Positions 9,248-18,380 of a stretch of 64,000 nt of DNA are shown here, in pieces; the stretch's first letter is position 1, and each line of letters opens with the position of its first letter. The notes beneath the pieces were generated by a model. That model was not told where the DNA came from and ran no database searches. It saw nothing but the letters and a program-made list of their open reading frames with translations. This DNA comes from Vibrio gallicus (GTDB taxonomy: Bacteria > Pseudomonadota > Gammaproteobacteria > Enterobacterales > Vibrionaceae). The position numbers and the translations under genes are program-made. The DNA is taken from the NCBI RefSeq assembly GCF_024346875.1, contig NZ_AP024871.1, positions 2,108,001 to 2,172,000 on the forward strand. Reading direction: 5' to 3'.

Positions 9248-9323
9248 GCCCGGATAGCTCAGTCGGTAGAGCAGAGGATTGAAAATCCTCGTGTCGGTGG
9301 TTCGATTCCGCCTCCGGGCACCA
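9248..9323 (+). tRNA. tRNA-Phe(GAA), copy 3
   Basis: 76 bases with CCA, anticodon GAA at 9281-9283. Identical to the gene at 8280. Confidence 0.97.
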
Positions 9324-9380
9324 TATTATAGATTAACGTCTTAGACGGTAATCACGGTGCTAGAAACACGAATTTAGTGT

Positions 9381-9456
<76 letters not shown>

Positions 9457-9464
9457 TTTATAAT

Positions 9465-9540
9465 TCCCCCTTAGTTCAGTTGGTAGAACGGCGGACTGTT
9501 AATCCGTATGTCGCAAGTTCAAGTCTTGCAGGGGGAGCCA
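9465..9540 (+). tRNA. tRNA-Asn(GTT), copy 3
   Basis: 76 bases with CCA, anticodon GTT at 9498-9500. Confidence 0.97.
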
Positions 9541-9547
9541 CATTGAG

Positions 9548-9575
9548 GCCCTAGTCTTTTGACTAGGGCTTTTTT
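9548..9575 (+). terminator. Terminator of the second tRNA cluster
   Basis: GCCCTAGTC, loop TTTT, GACTAGGGC, then a T run; a copy of the terminator at 8906 with one base changed just before the stem. Confidence 0.92.
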
Positions 9576-9614
9576 GTATCTGTTATATTATTCATTACAG
9601 CAGTATGCTTATCC

Positions 9615-10276
9615 TCACAATAGCTTCATAGCCTGATCTAATGAATCAAAAATAGCAGTAGCGCGACGCTTAATCTCCAACTCAGGAGCAACTAAGTCAG
9701 GAATCATGATACAGGCGCACCCTGCGCTCAATCCTGCGTGCATTCCGCTATTAGAGTCTCAAATACCAAACATTACTCAGAAGCAAGCTCAAGGGCGCTT
9801 ACAGCCTTTAAATAGCCTTCAGGGTTAGGTTTTCCATTCCTTACATCCTGCGCTGTAATTATCACCTCGAACAATTCCAGATACTTACTATTAGCAAAAT
9901 TCTCATTCACATCACGCCGTAGCGATGATGTAACAAGGGCCAAGCGATACTGCTTTACCACTGCTTGTGAGATAAGCGCCTCAAAGCCAGGCTTAAATGC
10001 AATACCTGCAGATCTTTTCGCTTGATGAAGCCGATCTCTATCGTACTTAAATTGGGTCAGTTCAAAGGAATAACTTGGATGTTGCTTAAAGTGCTGTTCA
10101 AGCAACTGCTCACACACCCTATCTGGTATACCAATAAATGTCTGATAAAGGTCATCAGGTAGCAATAACCCTTGTAGCCTTGCAGCGGCGAGCCAGCACT
10201 GTTTATAGACAGCCTCACTATCAAAGATCAAGCCATCCATGTCGAAAATTAAGGCGTTATATTTTGAGTTCGGCAC
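9615..10276 (-). pseudogene. HAD-IA phosphatase (beta-phosphoglucomutase-like), disrupted
   Basis: The first 167 codons encode a HAD subfamily IA hydrolase: motif I FDMDGLIFDSE, cap domain, motif II LVTSS, motif III Lys in GKPNPEGY. The frame then meets TAA at 9773-9775 where the family has an acidic residue. Reading on, CLVFE is intact, and adding one base after it (between 9757 and 9758) restores EDSNSGMHAGLSAG, the motif IV region, and an open frame to TGA at 9615-9617. So one nonsense change and one single-base deletion separate the protein from its C-terminal 50 residues. The truncated product lacks motif IV and should not be active. The apparent start is GTG with AAGGA very close to it. 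Confidence 0.85.
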
Positions 10277-10304
10277 TTCCTTACATTCCCCTTAACCAAA
10301 GTTA

Positions 10305-10319
10305 TGTAATTTATTTACA
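10305..10319. repeat. 15-bp palindromic motif, copy 1, upstream of mtlA
   Basis: TGTAATTTATTTACA has TGTAA and TTACA ends. A copy with one base changed is at 10510. Both lie in the 424-base gene-free region before mtlA; the binding factor is unknown. Confidence 0.4.
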
Positions 10320-10509
10320 AGATAGCAATAGAAACGTTTTCATGAGTGATATATAGGCACAATTTGTATATATAAGGTACGGATATTAAGATTAAATATT
10401 AATGTTTTGCCAATTTAGTGACCATGATCCCAATAAATATTTAGCCCACAAAATACAAAACGTGAACTACATCATCTTTAATTGATAGTAAATCTCATTT
10501 GTAAGTGGT

Positions 10510-10524
10510 TGTAATTTATATACA
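10510..10524. repeat. 15-bp palindromic motif, copy 2, upstream of mtlA
   Basis: TGTAATTTATATACA, 205 bases from copy 1. Confidence 0.4.
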
Positions 10525-10533
10525 CATAATTTA

Positions 10534-10549
10534 CGAGATCTGGATCACA
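10534..10549. promoter_or_regulatory. Candidate CRP site, distal
   Basis: CGAGA-N6-TCACA: one perfect half and one 3/5 half of TGTGA-N6-TCACA. It lies 43 bases upstream of a better site, about four helical turns. Confidence 0.4.
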
Positions 10550-10576
10550 TTAAAATTAAGGGGAGCACCCTAGCAG

Positions 10577-10592
10577 TGTGATGTGAGCCACA
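10577..10592. promoter_or_regulatory. Candidate CRP site, proximal
   Basis: TGTGA-N6-CCACA matches 9 of 10 defined positions of the CRP consensus. CRP control of mannitol PTS genes is well established in enteric bacteria and vibrios. Confidence 0.55.
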
Positions 10593-10700
10593 AAATAACC
10601 CCTAATGCGGCAATTTCTGAAAGATGTGTTAAGTTTCTTAGCATTAAAGCAACCAATAACTACTGCCTTCGGGCAAACAATAATAAATTGAGGTCACCCT

Positions 10701-12575
10701 ATGCTATCTCCAGAAGCAAAGATTAAGGTTCAAAACTTTGGTCGATTCCTCTCCAACATGGTGATGCCAAATATCGGCGCATTCATCGCTTGGGGTTTCA
10801 TTACTGCCCTATTCATCCCTACTGGATGGTTCCCTAACGACACGCTTGCACAGCTTGTTGGCCCAATGATTAAATTCTTACTGCCTCTGCTGATAGGTTA
10901 CACCGGTGGTAAGATTGTTGGTGGCGAACGTGGTGCGGTTGTTGGTGCGATCACAACAATGGGTGTTATCGTTGGTACTGATATCCCTATGTTCTTAGGC
11001 GCAATGATTGTAGGTCCACTGGGCGGCCTAGCAATTAAAAAGTTTGACCAATCGGTAGACGGTAAAGTTAAGAGTGGCTTTGAGATGTTGGTTAACAACT
11101 TCTCTGCAGGTATCGTAGGTATGATCTGCGCCATCATTGCTTTTTTCGTAGTCGGTCCTGCGGTTAAGTTGCTTTCTTCTGCACTCGCTCAGGGTGTAGA
11201 CATTATGGTAAACGCGGGTCTATTACCTCTAGCGTCTATTTTCGTAGAGCCAGCTAAGATCCTATTCCTTAACAACGCAATCAACCACGGTATCTTCACC
11301 CCTCTAGGCGTACAACAATCTGAAGATTTAGGTCGTTCTATCTTCTTCTTGATTGAAGCTAACCCAGGTCCTGGTCTTGGTCTGCTACTTGCTTATATGT
11401 TCTTTGGTAAGGGTAACGCTAAGCAATCAGCGGCAGGTGCATCAATTATTCACTTCTTTGGTGGTATCCACGAGATTTACTTCCCATATGTATTGATGAA
11501 CCCTCGTCTAATCCTTGCAGTAATTGCAGGTGGTATGACAGGTGTATTTACTAACGTTCTATTTAACTCTGGTTTGATTTCTCCAGCGTCTCCAGGTTCA
11601 ATCTTCGCAGTTCTACTTATGACACCAAAAGACTCATTCGTAGGGGTTATCTTATCGGTTGTTGCGGCAGCAGCTGTATCTTTCATTGTGGCTGCGCTAC
11701 TAATGAAAACCCAAGCACAATCAGATGATGAAGAAGATTCATTAGAAAAAGCAGCTAGCCAAATGAAGGACATGAAAGCCTCTTCTAAGGGCGCATCAGC
11801 GGACTTTGACCTAGCTAATGTTAAGAACATCATCGTTGCTTGTGATGCGGGTATGGGCTCTAGTGCAATGGGTGCAAGCTTACTGCGCAAAAAAGTTGAA
11901 GCTGCGGGTCTAAATATCTCAGTAACCAACCTAGCAATTAATGCGCTTCCACAAGATGTTGACATTGCAATTACTCATAAAGACCTAACTGACCGAGCGC
12001 GTACGGTAGTACCAAATGCTCAGCATATATCACTGAATAATTTCCTTGAAGGTAGCGTCTACGACAATCTAGTGGCAGAGCTTGTTGAAGTACAATCGAC
12101 AGCTACGCAAACAGCTTCAACTACAGACGAGCCTAAGGAGACATTCAAGCTAACAGCCGACCGTGTATTCCTAGGTCTAGAGTCAAAAGGTAAACAAGCC
12201 GCAATTCAATTTGCTGGAGATCAGCTAGTTAAACTTGGGGATGCTGAACCTGGATATATCCAAGGTATGTTTGCTCGCGAAGAGTTAGTTTCAACCTATC
12301 TAGGTGAGTCAATTTCAGTTCCTCACGGTACAATTGAAACCAAGCAGTACGTAAACAAAACTGGCATTGTGTTCTGCCAATACCCACAAGGTATTCAATG
12401 GGGTGAAGATGAAGATGACGTGGCGAAAATGGTTATCGGTATCGCAGCACAAGGTGATGAGCACAACATGGTTCTAATGGCCATTACCAATTCACTAGAT
12501 GATGAGGAGTTAGTTGCCCTACTACAAACAACATCAAATACTGACGATGTTCTACGTATTTTAAATGGTAACTAA
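10701..12575 (+). CDS. mtlA: PTS mannitol-specific transporter IICBA
   Basis: A 624-residue inner-membrane permease that takes up mannitol and releases mannitol-1-phosphate. Three parts are visible: IIC membrane domain (about 10-340, with the EIIC signature GGIHEIYFPY at 254-263), IIB (about 374-465, phosphorylated Cys381 in VACDAGMGSS) and IIA (about 482-622, phosphorylated His542 in SVPHGTIE). Order and length match E. coli MtlA. GAGGT precedes the ATG. It heads mtlA-mtlD-mtlR, and a hairpin after it may lower downstream expression. The long upstream region with CRP-like sites suggests catabolite control; in V. cholerae an antisense RNA, MtlS, acts on the mtlA leader. Confidence 0.97.
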   Translation: MLSPEAKIKVQNFGRFLSNMVMPNIGAFIAWGFITALFIPTGWFPNDTLAQLVGPMIKFLLPLLIGYTGGKIVGGERGAVVGAITTMGVIVGTDIPMFLGAMIVGPLGGLAIKKFDQSVDGKVKSGFEMLVNNFSAGIVGMICAIIAFFVVGPAVKLLSSALAQGVDIMVNAGLLPLASIFVEPAKILFLNNAINHGIFTPLGVQQSEDLGRSIFFLIEANPGPGLGLLLAYMFFGKGNAKQSAAGASIIHFFGGIHEIYFPYVLMNPRLILAVIAGGMTGVFTNVLFNSGLISPASPGSIFAVLLMTPKDSFVGVILSVVAAAAVSFIVAALLMKTQAQSDDEEDSLEKAASQMKDMKASSKGASADFDLANVKNIIVACDAGMGSSAMGASLLRKKVEAAGLNISVTNLAINALPQDVDIAITHKDLTDRARTVVPNAQHISLNNFLEGSVYDNLVAELVEVQSTATQTASTTDEPKETFKLTADRVFLGLESKGKQAAIQFAGDQLVKLGDAEPGYIQGMFAREELVSTYLGESISVPHGTIETKQYVNKTGIVFCQYPQGIQWGEDEDDVAKMVIGIAAQGDEHNMVLMAITNSLDDEELVALLQTTSNTDDVLRILNGN

Positions 12576-12602
12576 TCACCTTATATCAAACTCATAGGTG
12601 AT

Positions 12603-12641
12603 AGAGGTCAGCTCCCCTTTCTTACACTGACCTCTTTTTTT
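12603..12641 (+). terminator. Hairpin with T run between mtlA and mtlD
   Basis: AGAGGTCAG and CTGACCTCT form a 9-bp stem around a 15-base loop, followed by six T. Inside an operon it probably works as a partial terminator setting the mtlA:mtlD ratio. Confidence 0.75.
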
Positions 12642-12667
12642 AATTCTATATATTTTTAGGTACTAGT

Positions 12668-13816
12668 ATGAAAGCTCTACATTTCGGCGCAGGTAACATC
12701 GGTCGTGGCTTTATTGGAAAACTATTGGCAGATGCCGGCATATCCGTAACATTTGCCGATGTAAATGAAACCGTAGTTAATGCGCTTATTGAGCGCAATG
12801 AATATCCAGTAAAAGTGGTTGGTGCGAACTGCGTTGTTGAACAAGTTACCAAGGTTACAGCAATCAATTCCACCAGCCCTGAAATCGTAGATGTTATTGC
12901 GTCTGTCGACCTGTTGACCACGGCGGTAGGACCAACAGTCCTAAACATCATATCTAAGACCATTGCAGACGGTATTGAATTACGCTTTGCTAACGGCAAC
13001 CAAGCCCCACTAAACATCATTGCATGTGAAAATATGGTGCGTGGTACTAGCCAATTAAAAGAAGCGGTATTTGCACATCTATCTGAGGCAACAAAGCAGC
13101 AAGCAGAGCAACAAATCGGCTTTGTTGACTCAGCTGTAGACCGTATCGTTCCTCCTGCTGAAGCAGGTGAAACAGACCCTCTAGCGGTAACGGTAGAAAC
13201 ATTCAGTGAATGGATTGTCGATCAAACTCAATTTAAGGGTGATATCCCTAACATTCCAGGTATGGAATGTACCGACAACCTTATGGCGTTTGTTGAGCGT
13301 AAATTGTTTACCCTTAACACTGGTCACTTAATTACTGCGTACCTTGGTGTACTTGCAGGGCATGAAACGATTAAGGACTCTATCGAAGACCAAGCTATTC
13401 GTGATGATGTGCAAGCTGCAATGCAAGAAAGTGGCGAAGTTCTTATCCGTCGCTATGGCTTTGATCCTGAGGCGCATGCCGCTTATATTCAAAAGATTCT
13501 AGGTCGCTTTGCCAACCCTTATCTGCGTGATGAAGTAGACCGTGTTGGTCGTCAGCCAATCCGTAAACTAAGCCCGCAAGATCGCTTAATTAAGCCATTA
13601 AACGGTACTCTAGAATACGGCTTACCAAACCAATATCTACTCAAAGGCATCGCAGCTGCATTCCTTTATAAGAATGACGATGACCCACAGGCTGTGGAAC
13701 TCCAAACAATGTTCACAGAAAAAGGCTTTGCTGAGACACTAGCTCATTACTCGGAGCTGAAAGTTGACGCTGAAGTTGTTAAACTAGCAGAACAAGCGTA
13801 TATCGCACTTAAATAA
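12668..13816 (+). CDS. mtlD: Mannitol-1-phosphate 5-dehydrogenase
   Basis: A 382-residue cytoplasmic enzyme oxidising mannitol-1-phosphate to fructose-6-phosphate with NAD+. The Rossmann dinucleotide motif is at the very N-terminus ([13 protein letters not shown]), and the polyol dehydrogenase signature with the catalytic Lys appears as [11 protein letters not shown]. Length equals the E. coli enzyme. TTTTTAGG precedes the ATG. Second gene of the mtl operon; its product fructose-6-phosphate is also the common metabolite of nagB and glmS encoded just downstream. Confidence 0.97.
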   Translation: MKALHFGAGNIGRGFIGKLLADAGISVTFADVNETVVNALIERNEYPVKVVGANCVVEQVTKVTAINSTSPEIVDVIASVDLLTTAVGPTVLNIISKTIADGIELRFANGNQAPLNIIACENMVRGTSQLKEAVFAHLSEATKQQAEQQIGFVDSAVDRIVPPAEAGETDPLAVTVETFSEWIVDQTQFKGDIPNIPGMECTDNLMAFVERKLFTLNTGHLITAYLGVLAGHETIKDSIEDQAIRDDVQAAMQESGEVLIRRYGFDPEAHAAYIQKILGRFANPYLRDEVDRVGRQPIRKLSPQDRLIKPLNGTLEYGLPNQYLLKGIAAAFLYKNDDDPQAVELQTMFTEKGFAETLAHYSELKVDAEVVKLAEQAYIALK

Positions 13817-13825
13817 TAAAATTAG

Positions 13826-13851
13826 AAAGTGCCGCTGCGGTGGCACTTTTT
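13826..13851 (+). terminator. Hairpin between mtlD and mtlR
   Basis: AAAGTGCC and GGCACTTT pair around an 8-base loop, with T's following. Lies in the 49-base gap inside the operon, so likely a partial terminator or mRNA stabiliser. Confidence 0.6.
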
Positions 13852-13865
13852 ATAATAAGAACCCC

Positions 13866-14402
13866 ATGCCCATATCTTCAGAATACGAAACCGAACTGCT
13901 CGAAGCGTTAGCTGATTCACAAAATGCCTGTGAATGCCTGATGACAGCTTATGACGCCTTAGAAGATACCCTTGATGCTCTTTTGAAAGCAATATTCTAT
14001 AAAGAAGACTATGCGGTTAAGTATGTCGTCGACCCCCTACTCACCAATGAAGGTCCGCTGGGTGAGATATTAGTTAGAACTAAATTATTACTTGGCTTAG
14101 GCAGTATCAGTAAAGAAATTTATGATGATATTGAGATTTTTGTCACTCTACGTGAGTGGGCTAAAATTGAGGGTGATAAGGTCAGCTTCTCCGATCCAAA
14201 TGTGATATTTGAACTAAATCGAATTCACACTATCAGTGCTATTATGCCAATTGAATTTAATAATGATATCGTGACTACCCTTTCAGGCACCACTCTCGAT
14301 ATGTTTCTAGTTAGACACTTTCAAAAAGTCCGTTCTACCATAGTGCTTGCTATAACCGAAATCATTCACTCCCTAAGCAAAGATAACGAGCTTAACTCCT
14401 AA
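13866..14402 (+). CDS. mtlR: MtlR family mannitol operon regulator
   Basis: A 178-residue, mostly helical protein of the MtlR/FumE family that represses mtl operons in enterics and vibrios. It has no recognisable DNA-binding helix-turn-helix, as is usual for the family, so it probably works through a partner. Family features are the acidic, Leu-rich N-terminal helices, the central GPLGEILVRTKLLLGLG stretch and ISKEIYDDIEIF. The operon position after mtlD is as in E. coli. The ribosome site is weak (AAGAA), which may keep its level low. Confidence 0.9.
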   Translation: MPISSEYETELLEALADSQNACECLMTAYDALEDTLDALLKAIFYKEDYAVKYVVDPLLTNEGPLGEILVRTKLLLGLGSISKEIYDDIEIFVTLREWAKIEGDKVSFSDPNVIFELNRIHTISAIMPIEFNNDIVTTLSGTTLDMFLVRHFQKVRSTIVLAITEIIHSLSKDNELNS

Positions 14403-14404
14403 TT

Positions 14405-14434
14405 AAAAACCCCCAACACTTTCATGTCAGGGGC
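14405..14434 (-). terminator. Terminator after nagB
   Basis: On the minus strand CCCCTGACA, loop, TGTTGGGG is followed by GTTTTT. It lies between convergent mtlR and nagB and may serve both. Confidence 0.6.
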
Positions 14435-14458
14435 TTATAATATTCAACTTATTAAAGG

Positions 14459-15259
14459 CTATAGGTCTTGAATATTTTCAGCTTCTAGCTCTTGGAAATA
14501 ACGAAGAGTTTTAACTTTAAGCTCTTGTTGCGCTGGAGCATCTGCAACGATAACCGCTTTCTGGTGCATTTGTAGCGCCGTTACAGTCCACATGTGGTTT
14601 ACTGAGCCTTCGATTGCCATTTGCAGGGCTTGAGCTTTGTTGTGACCCAAAGAAAGAATCATCACTTCTTCAGCTTCCAACAAGGTTGCTACACCGATAG
14701 TTAATGCGTATTTAGGTACTTGATTGATGTCATTATCAAAGAAACGAGAGTTCGCGATACGAGTATCTTCTGTCAGCGTTTTAATACGAGTACGTGATGC
14801 AAGAGAAGAGCCTGGCTCATTAAATGCGATATGACCATCTATGCCCACCCCACCCATGAATAGGTTGATCTTGCCATACGAGCGTATTTTCTCTTCGTAT
14901 GTAGCACAATGAGCATCAATATCATCAGCTAAACCATCAAGCAAGTTGATGTTTTTGTCTTGAACATCGACATGATCAAAAAAGTTATTGTACATAAATG
15001 AGCGATATGATTCTGGATGCTGAGGGTCAATGCCTACATATTCATCCATATTAAAAGTCACTACGTTTTTAAAGCTAACCGCGCCTTCTTGATACAGCTT
15101 GATGAGTTCTTTATAGGTTGTAAGTGGCGTGCCACCAGTTGGTAAACCTAGTACAAACGGACGCTCTTCAGTTGGTTGAAATGCGTTAATTTTCTCAACG
15201 ATGTGGCGTGCTGCCCATTTACCTACTTTTTGTGAATCCGACAGTGGAATAAGTCTCAT
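14459..15259 (-). CDS. nagB: Glucosamine-6-phosphate deaminase
   Basis: A 266-residue cytoplasmic enzyme converting glucosamine-6-phosphate to fructose-6-phosphate and ammonia. Visible motifs: GLPTGGTP (phosphate loop, about 38-45), FNMDEYVG with the catalytic Asp near 72, and [15 protein letters not shown] with the ring-opening His near 143. Length matches E. coli NagB. AAGGTAGAG precedes the ATG. It stands alone, not with nagA/nagC/nagE, and is divergent from a DeoR-type regulator and glmS, which makes the opposite reaction product. Confidence 0.97.
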   Translation of the reverse strand: MRLIPLSDSQKVGKWAARHIVEKINAFQPTEERPFVLGLPTGGTPLTTYKELIKLYQEGAVSFKNVVTFNMDEYVGIDPQHPESYRSFMYNNFFDHVDVQDKNINLLDGLADDIDAHCATYEEKIRSYGKINLFMGGVGIDGHIAFNEPGSSLASRTRIKTLTEDTRIANSRFFDNDINQVPKYALTIGVATLLEAEEVMILSLGHNKAQALQMAIEGSVNHMWTVTALQMHQKAVIVADAPAQQELKVKTLRYFQELEAENIQDL

Positions 15260-15414
15260 AACTCTACCTTTATAGATTGGGGTTTGATGTTTTTTTGTAG
15301 TGTAAATTAAGTTCGCATTTTGTCCACTGTTTTAGCTTAAAAATTTTAATATTTGCGATGAATCTTTTATTACGCAGCAGGTTTCAATTCGAAAACAACC
15401 CATTGAAAAGTAAT

Positions 15415-15433
15415 TATTTTACGCAGTAAAATA
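15415..15433. promoter_or_regulatory. 19-bp perfect palindrome between nagB and the DeoR gene
   Basis: TATTTTACGCAGTAAAATA is a perfect inverted repeat around a 3-base centre, about 155 bases before nagB and 120 before the regulator gene. The A/T-rich arms with a central CG-like core resemble ROK/NagC-type operators, but the assignment is only an inference. Confidence 0.4.
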
Positions 15434-15483
15434 TCTTATTTAGTCATGTAAGAGCTCTTTTTATAATTAAATACCGTCAAGTT

Positions 15484-15543
15484 AGTTTCGATGCTAGACA
15501 TAAAAGTTTCGATATGAAAGAATAAACCAATCAAAACGAAACA
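15484..15543. promoter_or_regulatory. Candidate DeoR-type operator set (TTTCG repeats)
   Basis: AGTTTCGAT occurs twice in direct orientation at 15484 and 15505, exactly 21 bases (two helical turns) apart, and the inverted form AAACGAAAC lies at 15534-15542, just before the regulator's start codon. A related GTTTC/CGAAAAC pair is at 15381-15396. TTTCG-type repeats are known operators of DeoR/GlpR family repressors, so autoregulation is likely. Confidence 0.55.
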
Positions 15544-15552
15544 TTAGTGATT

Positions 15553-16320
15553 ATGTCAAAGCGCAATACACAGATCAGACGAGACACAATTGTTACGCTA
15601 ATAAGCCAACAAGGCGAAGTAACAGTAGAAGAGCTTTCTAAGAAATTTGAAACATCTGAAGTCACTATTCGTAAAGACCTCGCCTATCTTGAGCAAAGCA
15701 ATCAGTTGTTGCGACGTTATGGAGGTGCGGTAGCTCTTCCTTTGGACACAACTCAAGATGATGCAAATAGCACGCTATCGAAAGCCAAGCTCGATCTAGC
15801 CAAGGCTGCCGCCGCATTAATTCAAGACCATAACCGCATCATCATCGACCACGGCAGTACAACTGGTGCCCTTATACCGCATCTTGAAGCCAAGCGCGGT
15901 CTCGTGATAATGACGAATTCTTTAAAGCTCGCCAATGACCTGAGTGAAATCGACTCTGAGCCCACCTTATTGATGACAGGTGGGACTTGGGATTCACATT
16001 CAGACTCCTTTCAAGGGCAAGTTGCCGAGTCTGCCCTGCGCTCTTACGACTTCGACCAACTATTTGTCGGCGCTGATGGCATCGATCTTGAGCGTGGGAC
16101 CACCACATTCAATGAGTTGATGGGTCTAAGCCGTGTTATGGCTGAGGTCTCTAGAGAAGTTATCGTTATGATTGAATCAGACAAGATTGGACGTCGCATT
16201 CCCAACCTAGAGCTAGCGTGGGAAGCCATCGATGTATTGGTGACTGATGCCGAGCTTACTCAACAACAAATACAAACTATCGAATCTAAGCAAGTACGTG
16301 TCATACGTGCTAGTGAGTAA
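15553..16320 (+). CDS. DeoR/GlpR family transcriptional regulator upstream of glmS
   Basis: A 255-residue protein with an N-terminal DeoR winged helix (about 5-58; helix-turn-helix EVTVEELSKKFETSEVTIRK, then LRRYGGAV) and a C-terminal sugar-phosphate sensor domain with the family stretches DHGSTTG, TNSLKLA, TGGTWD and FVGADGID. The ATG at 15553 is preferred; GTG at 15547 is in frame. glmS starts 48 bases after the stop, so the two form an operon, as in other vibrios. The effector is probably an amino-sugar phosphate; the target operators may be the TTTCG repeats before it. Confidence 0.88.
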   Translation: MSKRNTQIRRDTIVTLISQQGEVTVEELSKKFETSEVTIRKDLAYLEQSNQLLRRYGGAVALPLDTTQDDANSTLSKAKLDLAKAAAALIQDHNRIIIDHGSTTGALIPHLEAKRGLVIMTNSLKLANDLSEIDSEPTLLMTGGTWDSHSDSFQGQVAESALRSYDFDQLFVGADGIDLERGTTTFNELMGLSRVMAEVSREVIVMIESDKIGRRIPNLELAWEAIDVLVTDAELTQQQIQTIESKQVRVIRASE

Positions 16321-16368
16321 TTTATAAAGCTAATACAGCGTTTCTAATTGAAACCGGAGAATAAAATA

Positions 16369-18201
16369 ATGTGTGGAATTGTAGGTGCAGTAGCACAACG
16401 TGATGTAGCAGAAATCCTAGTTGAAGGTCTTCGCCGCCTTGAGTACCGAGGCTATGACTCGGCTGGCGTTGCTGTTGTTGATAGTGAATCAAACCTTACT
16501 CGTGTACGCCGTTTAGGTAAAGTTCAAGAGTTAGCTGATGCGGTGAACGCACAATCAGTAACCGGTGGCACAGGTATCGCACACACTCGTTGGGCAACAC
16601 ACGGTGAGCCAAGTGAACAAAACGCACACCCACATATGTCTGGAGATATCGCAGTAGTACATAACGGCATCATTGAAAACCACGAACAACTGCGCGACCT
16701 GCTTCAACAGCGCGGCTATGTATTTAACTCTCAAACCGATACCGAAGTTATCGCTCATATGGTTGAGTGGGAAATGCGCACCTCATCAACACTGATTGAG
16801 GCATTGCAAAAAACGGTAAAACAACTTGAGGGCGCTTACGGTACGGTAGTAGTGGATCGCAAAGACCCTTCACGTATTGTTGTGGCTCGCTCTGGTAGCC
16901 CAATTGTTATCGGTCGTGGGGTTGGTGAAAACTTCCTAGCTTCTGACCAACTTGCACTACTCAATGTGACTCGCCGTTTCATCTATCTAGAAGAAGGTGA
17001 TATTGCAGAGATTACTCGTCGTGACGTAACTATCTTTGATGCTACTGGCAATCCAGTTACTCGTGAAGAACACGAATCAAATGCTGAGCACGATGCGGGT
17101 GACAAAGGTAAATATCGTCACTTCATGCAAAAAGAGATCTTTGAGCAACCAGCCGCGCTTATCAATACCATGGAAGGACGTATCTCAGATAGCTCTGTGA
17201 TCACCAATGCTATTGGCGTTAAGGCAGAAGAGATCCTGAGCAAAGTTGAACACGTTCAAATCATCGCATGCGGTACATCATACAACTCAGGTATGGCGGC
17301 TCGTTACTGGTTTGAATCAATTGCCGGCGTAAGCTGTGATGTAGAAATTGCGTCAGAATTTCGCTATCGTAAATTTGTAACCCGCCCTAACAGCTTGCTA
17401 GTTACTCTTTCTCAATCAGGTGAAACTGCCGATACACTTGCAGCGCTTCGTCTAGCAAAAGAAAAAGGCTACATGGCAGCAATGACCATCTGTAATGTTG
17501 CAGGTTCATCACTGGTTCGTGAGTCTGACTTTGCATTCATGACACGCGCAGGAACAGAGATTGGTGTTGCTTCGACTAAAGCCTTCACCACCCAGCTTGC
17601 CGCTATGCTAATGATGGTAGTATCAATCGGTCGCCTACAAGGTCGCGTAGATTCAGCTCGTGAAACTGAGATTGTTCAAGCTCTACATGAGCTACCAACT
17701 GCAATTGAAAAAGCACTGGCGTTTGATAAAGAAATTGAAGCCCTAGCACCTGATTTTGCCGATAAGCAGCACACCCTATTCCTAGGCCGAGGTGAGTTCT
17801 ACCCTATAGCGATGGAAGCATCTCTAAAACTGAAAGAGATCTCTTACATTCACGCTGAAGCATACGCCGCAGGTGAACTAAAACATGGCCCGTTAGCTCT
17901 TATCGATGCTGATATGCCAGTTGTAGTTATTGCACCAAACAACGACCTACTAGAAAAACTAAAATCGAACATCGAAGAAGTACGTGCTCGTGGTGGTCTG
18001 TTATATGTATTTGCTGATGAAAAAGCAGGCTTTGAAAGTGATGAAAACATGAAGATCATCAAGATGCCACATGTAAATGAAATTACAGCGCCAATCTTCT
18101 ATACCGTTCCAATGCAATTGCTGTCGTATCACGTAGCATTGATCAAAGGTACCGATGTAGACCAGCCTCGCAACCTAGCTAAAGCGGTTACTGTAGAGTA
18201 A
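16369..18201 (+). CDS. glmS: Glutamine-fructose-6-phosphate aminotransferase (isomerising)
   Basis: A 610-residue enzyme making glucosamine-6-phosphate from fructose-6-phosphate and glutamine, the first step toward UDP-GlcNAc for peptidoglycan and LPS. The start is the ATG at 16369 because the nucleophile must be Cys2 (MCGIVGA); an ORF opening 21 bases earlier adds residues before it. The N-terminal class II amidotransferase has [12 protein letters not shown] and THGEPS; the C-terminal half has two SIS domains with SQSGETADT and ASTKAFTTQ, ending in the conserved [16 protein letters not shown] precedes the ATG. The E. coli mRNA is controlled by RapZ/GlmZ; rapZ is at 51.9 kb here. Confidence 0.97.
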   Translation: MCGIVGAVAQRDVAEILVEGLRRLEYRGYDSAGVAVVDSESNLTRVRRLGKVQELADAVNAQSVTGGTGIAHTRWATHGEPSEQNAHPHMSGDIAVVHNGIIENHEQLRDLLQQRGYVFNSQTDTEVIAHMVEWEMRTSSTLIEALQKTVKQLEGAYGTVVVDRKDPSRIVVARSGSPIVIGRGVGENFLASDQLALLNVTRRFIYLEEGDIAEITRRDVTIFDATGNPVTREEHESNAEHDAGDKGKYRHFMQKEIFEQPAALINTMEGRISDSSVITNAIGVKAEEILSKVEHVQIIACGTSYNSGMAARYWFESIAGVSCDVEIASEFRYRKFVTRPNSLLVTLSQSGETADTLAALRLAKEKGYMAAMTICNVAGSSLVRESDFAFMTRAGTEIGVASTKAFTTQLAAMLMMVVSIGRLQGRVDSARETEIVQALHELPTAIEKALAFDKEIEALAPDFADKQHTLFLGRGEFYPIAMEASLKLKEISYIHAEAYAAGELKHGPLALIDADMPVVVIAPNNDLLEKLKSNIEEVRARGGLLYVFADEKAGFESDENMKIIKMPHVNEITAPIFYTVPMQLLSYHVALIKGTDVDQPRNLAKAVTVE

Positions 18202-18234
18202 GCCACTATTAAGACAGTGATGTAACCTAATAAC

Positions 18235-18264
18235 ATGCCCGTTCAGATTGAACGGGCATTTTTA
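18235..18264 (+). terminator. Terminator of glmS
   Basis: ATGCCCGTTCA, 3-base loop, TGAACGGGCAT and a T run; 34 bases after the stop codon. Confidence 0.93.
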
Positions 18265-18317
18265 TATCTATAACCTTATTTGGTCATCATATTGATTAGC
18301 CTATAGCAAGCTACTAA

Positions 18318-18341
18318 AACGCCACCTAAATAGGTGGCGTT
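18318..18341 (-). terminator. Terminator of the ammonium transporter gene
   Basis: AACGCCACCTA and TAGGTGGCGTT form a perfect 11-bp stem with a 2-base centre and a short T run on the minus strand. Confidence 0.75.
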
Positions 18342-18380
18342 AAGTTAGATCGACTAATGTTCAAGTTTATAGATTGAGAC

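Noticed and set aside
10461..10476. Third CRP site upstream of mtlA (CGTGA-N6-TCATC)
   Set aside because: One half is poor (3/5) and the spacing to the other two sites is not regular.
11477..11965. Long open frame antisense to mtlA (162 codons)
   Set aside because: It lies wholly inside the certain mtlA gene, has no ribosome site and shows low-complexity Ala/Ser/Thr composition typical of an antisense shadow.
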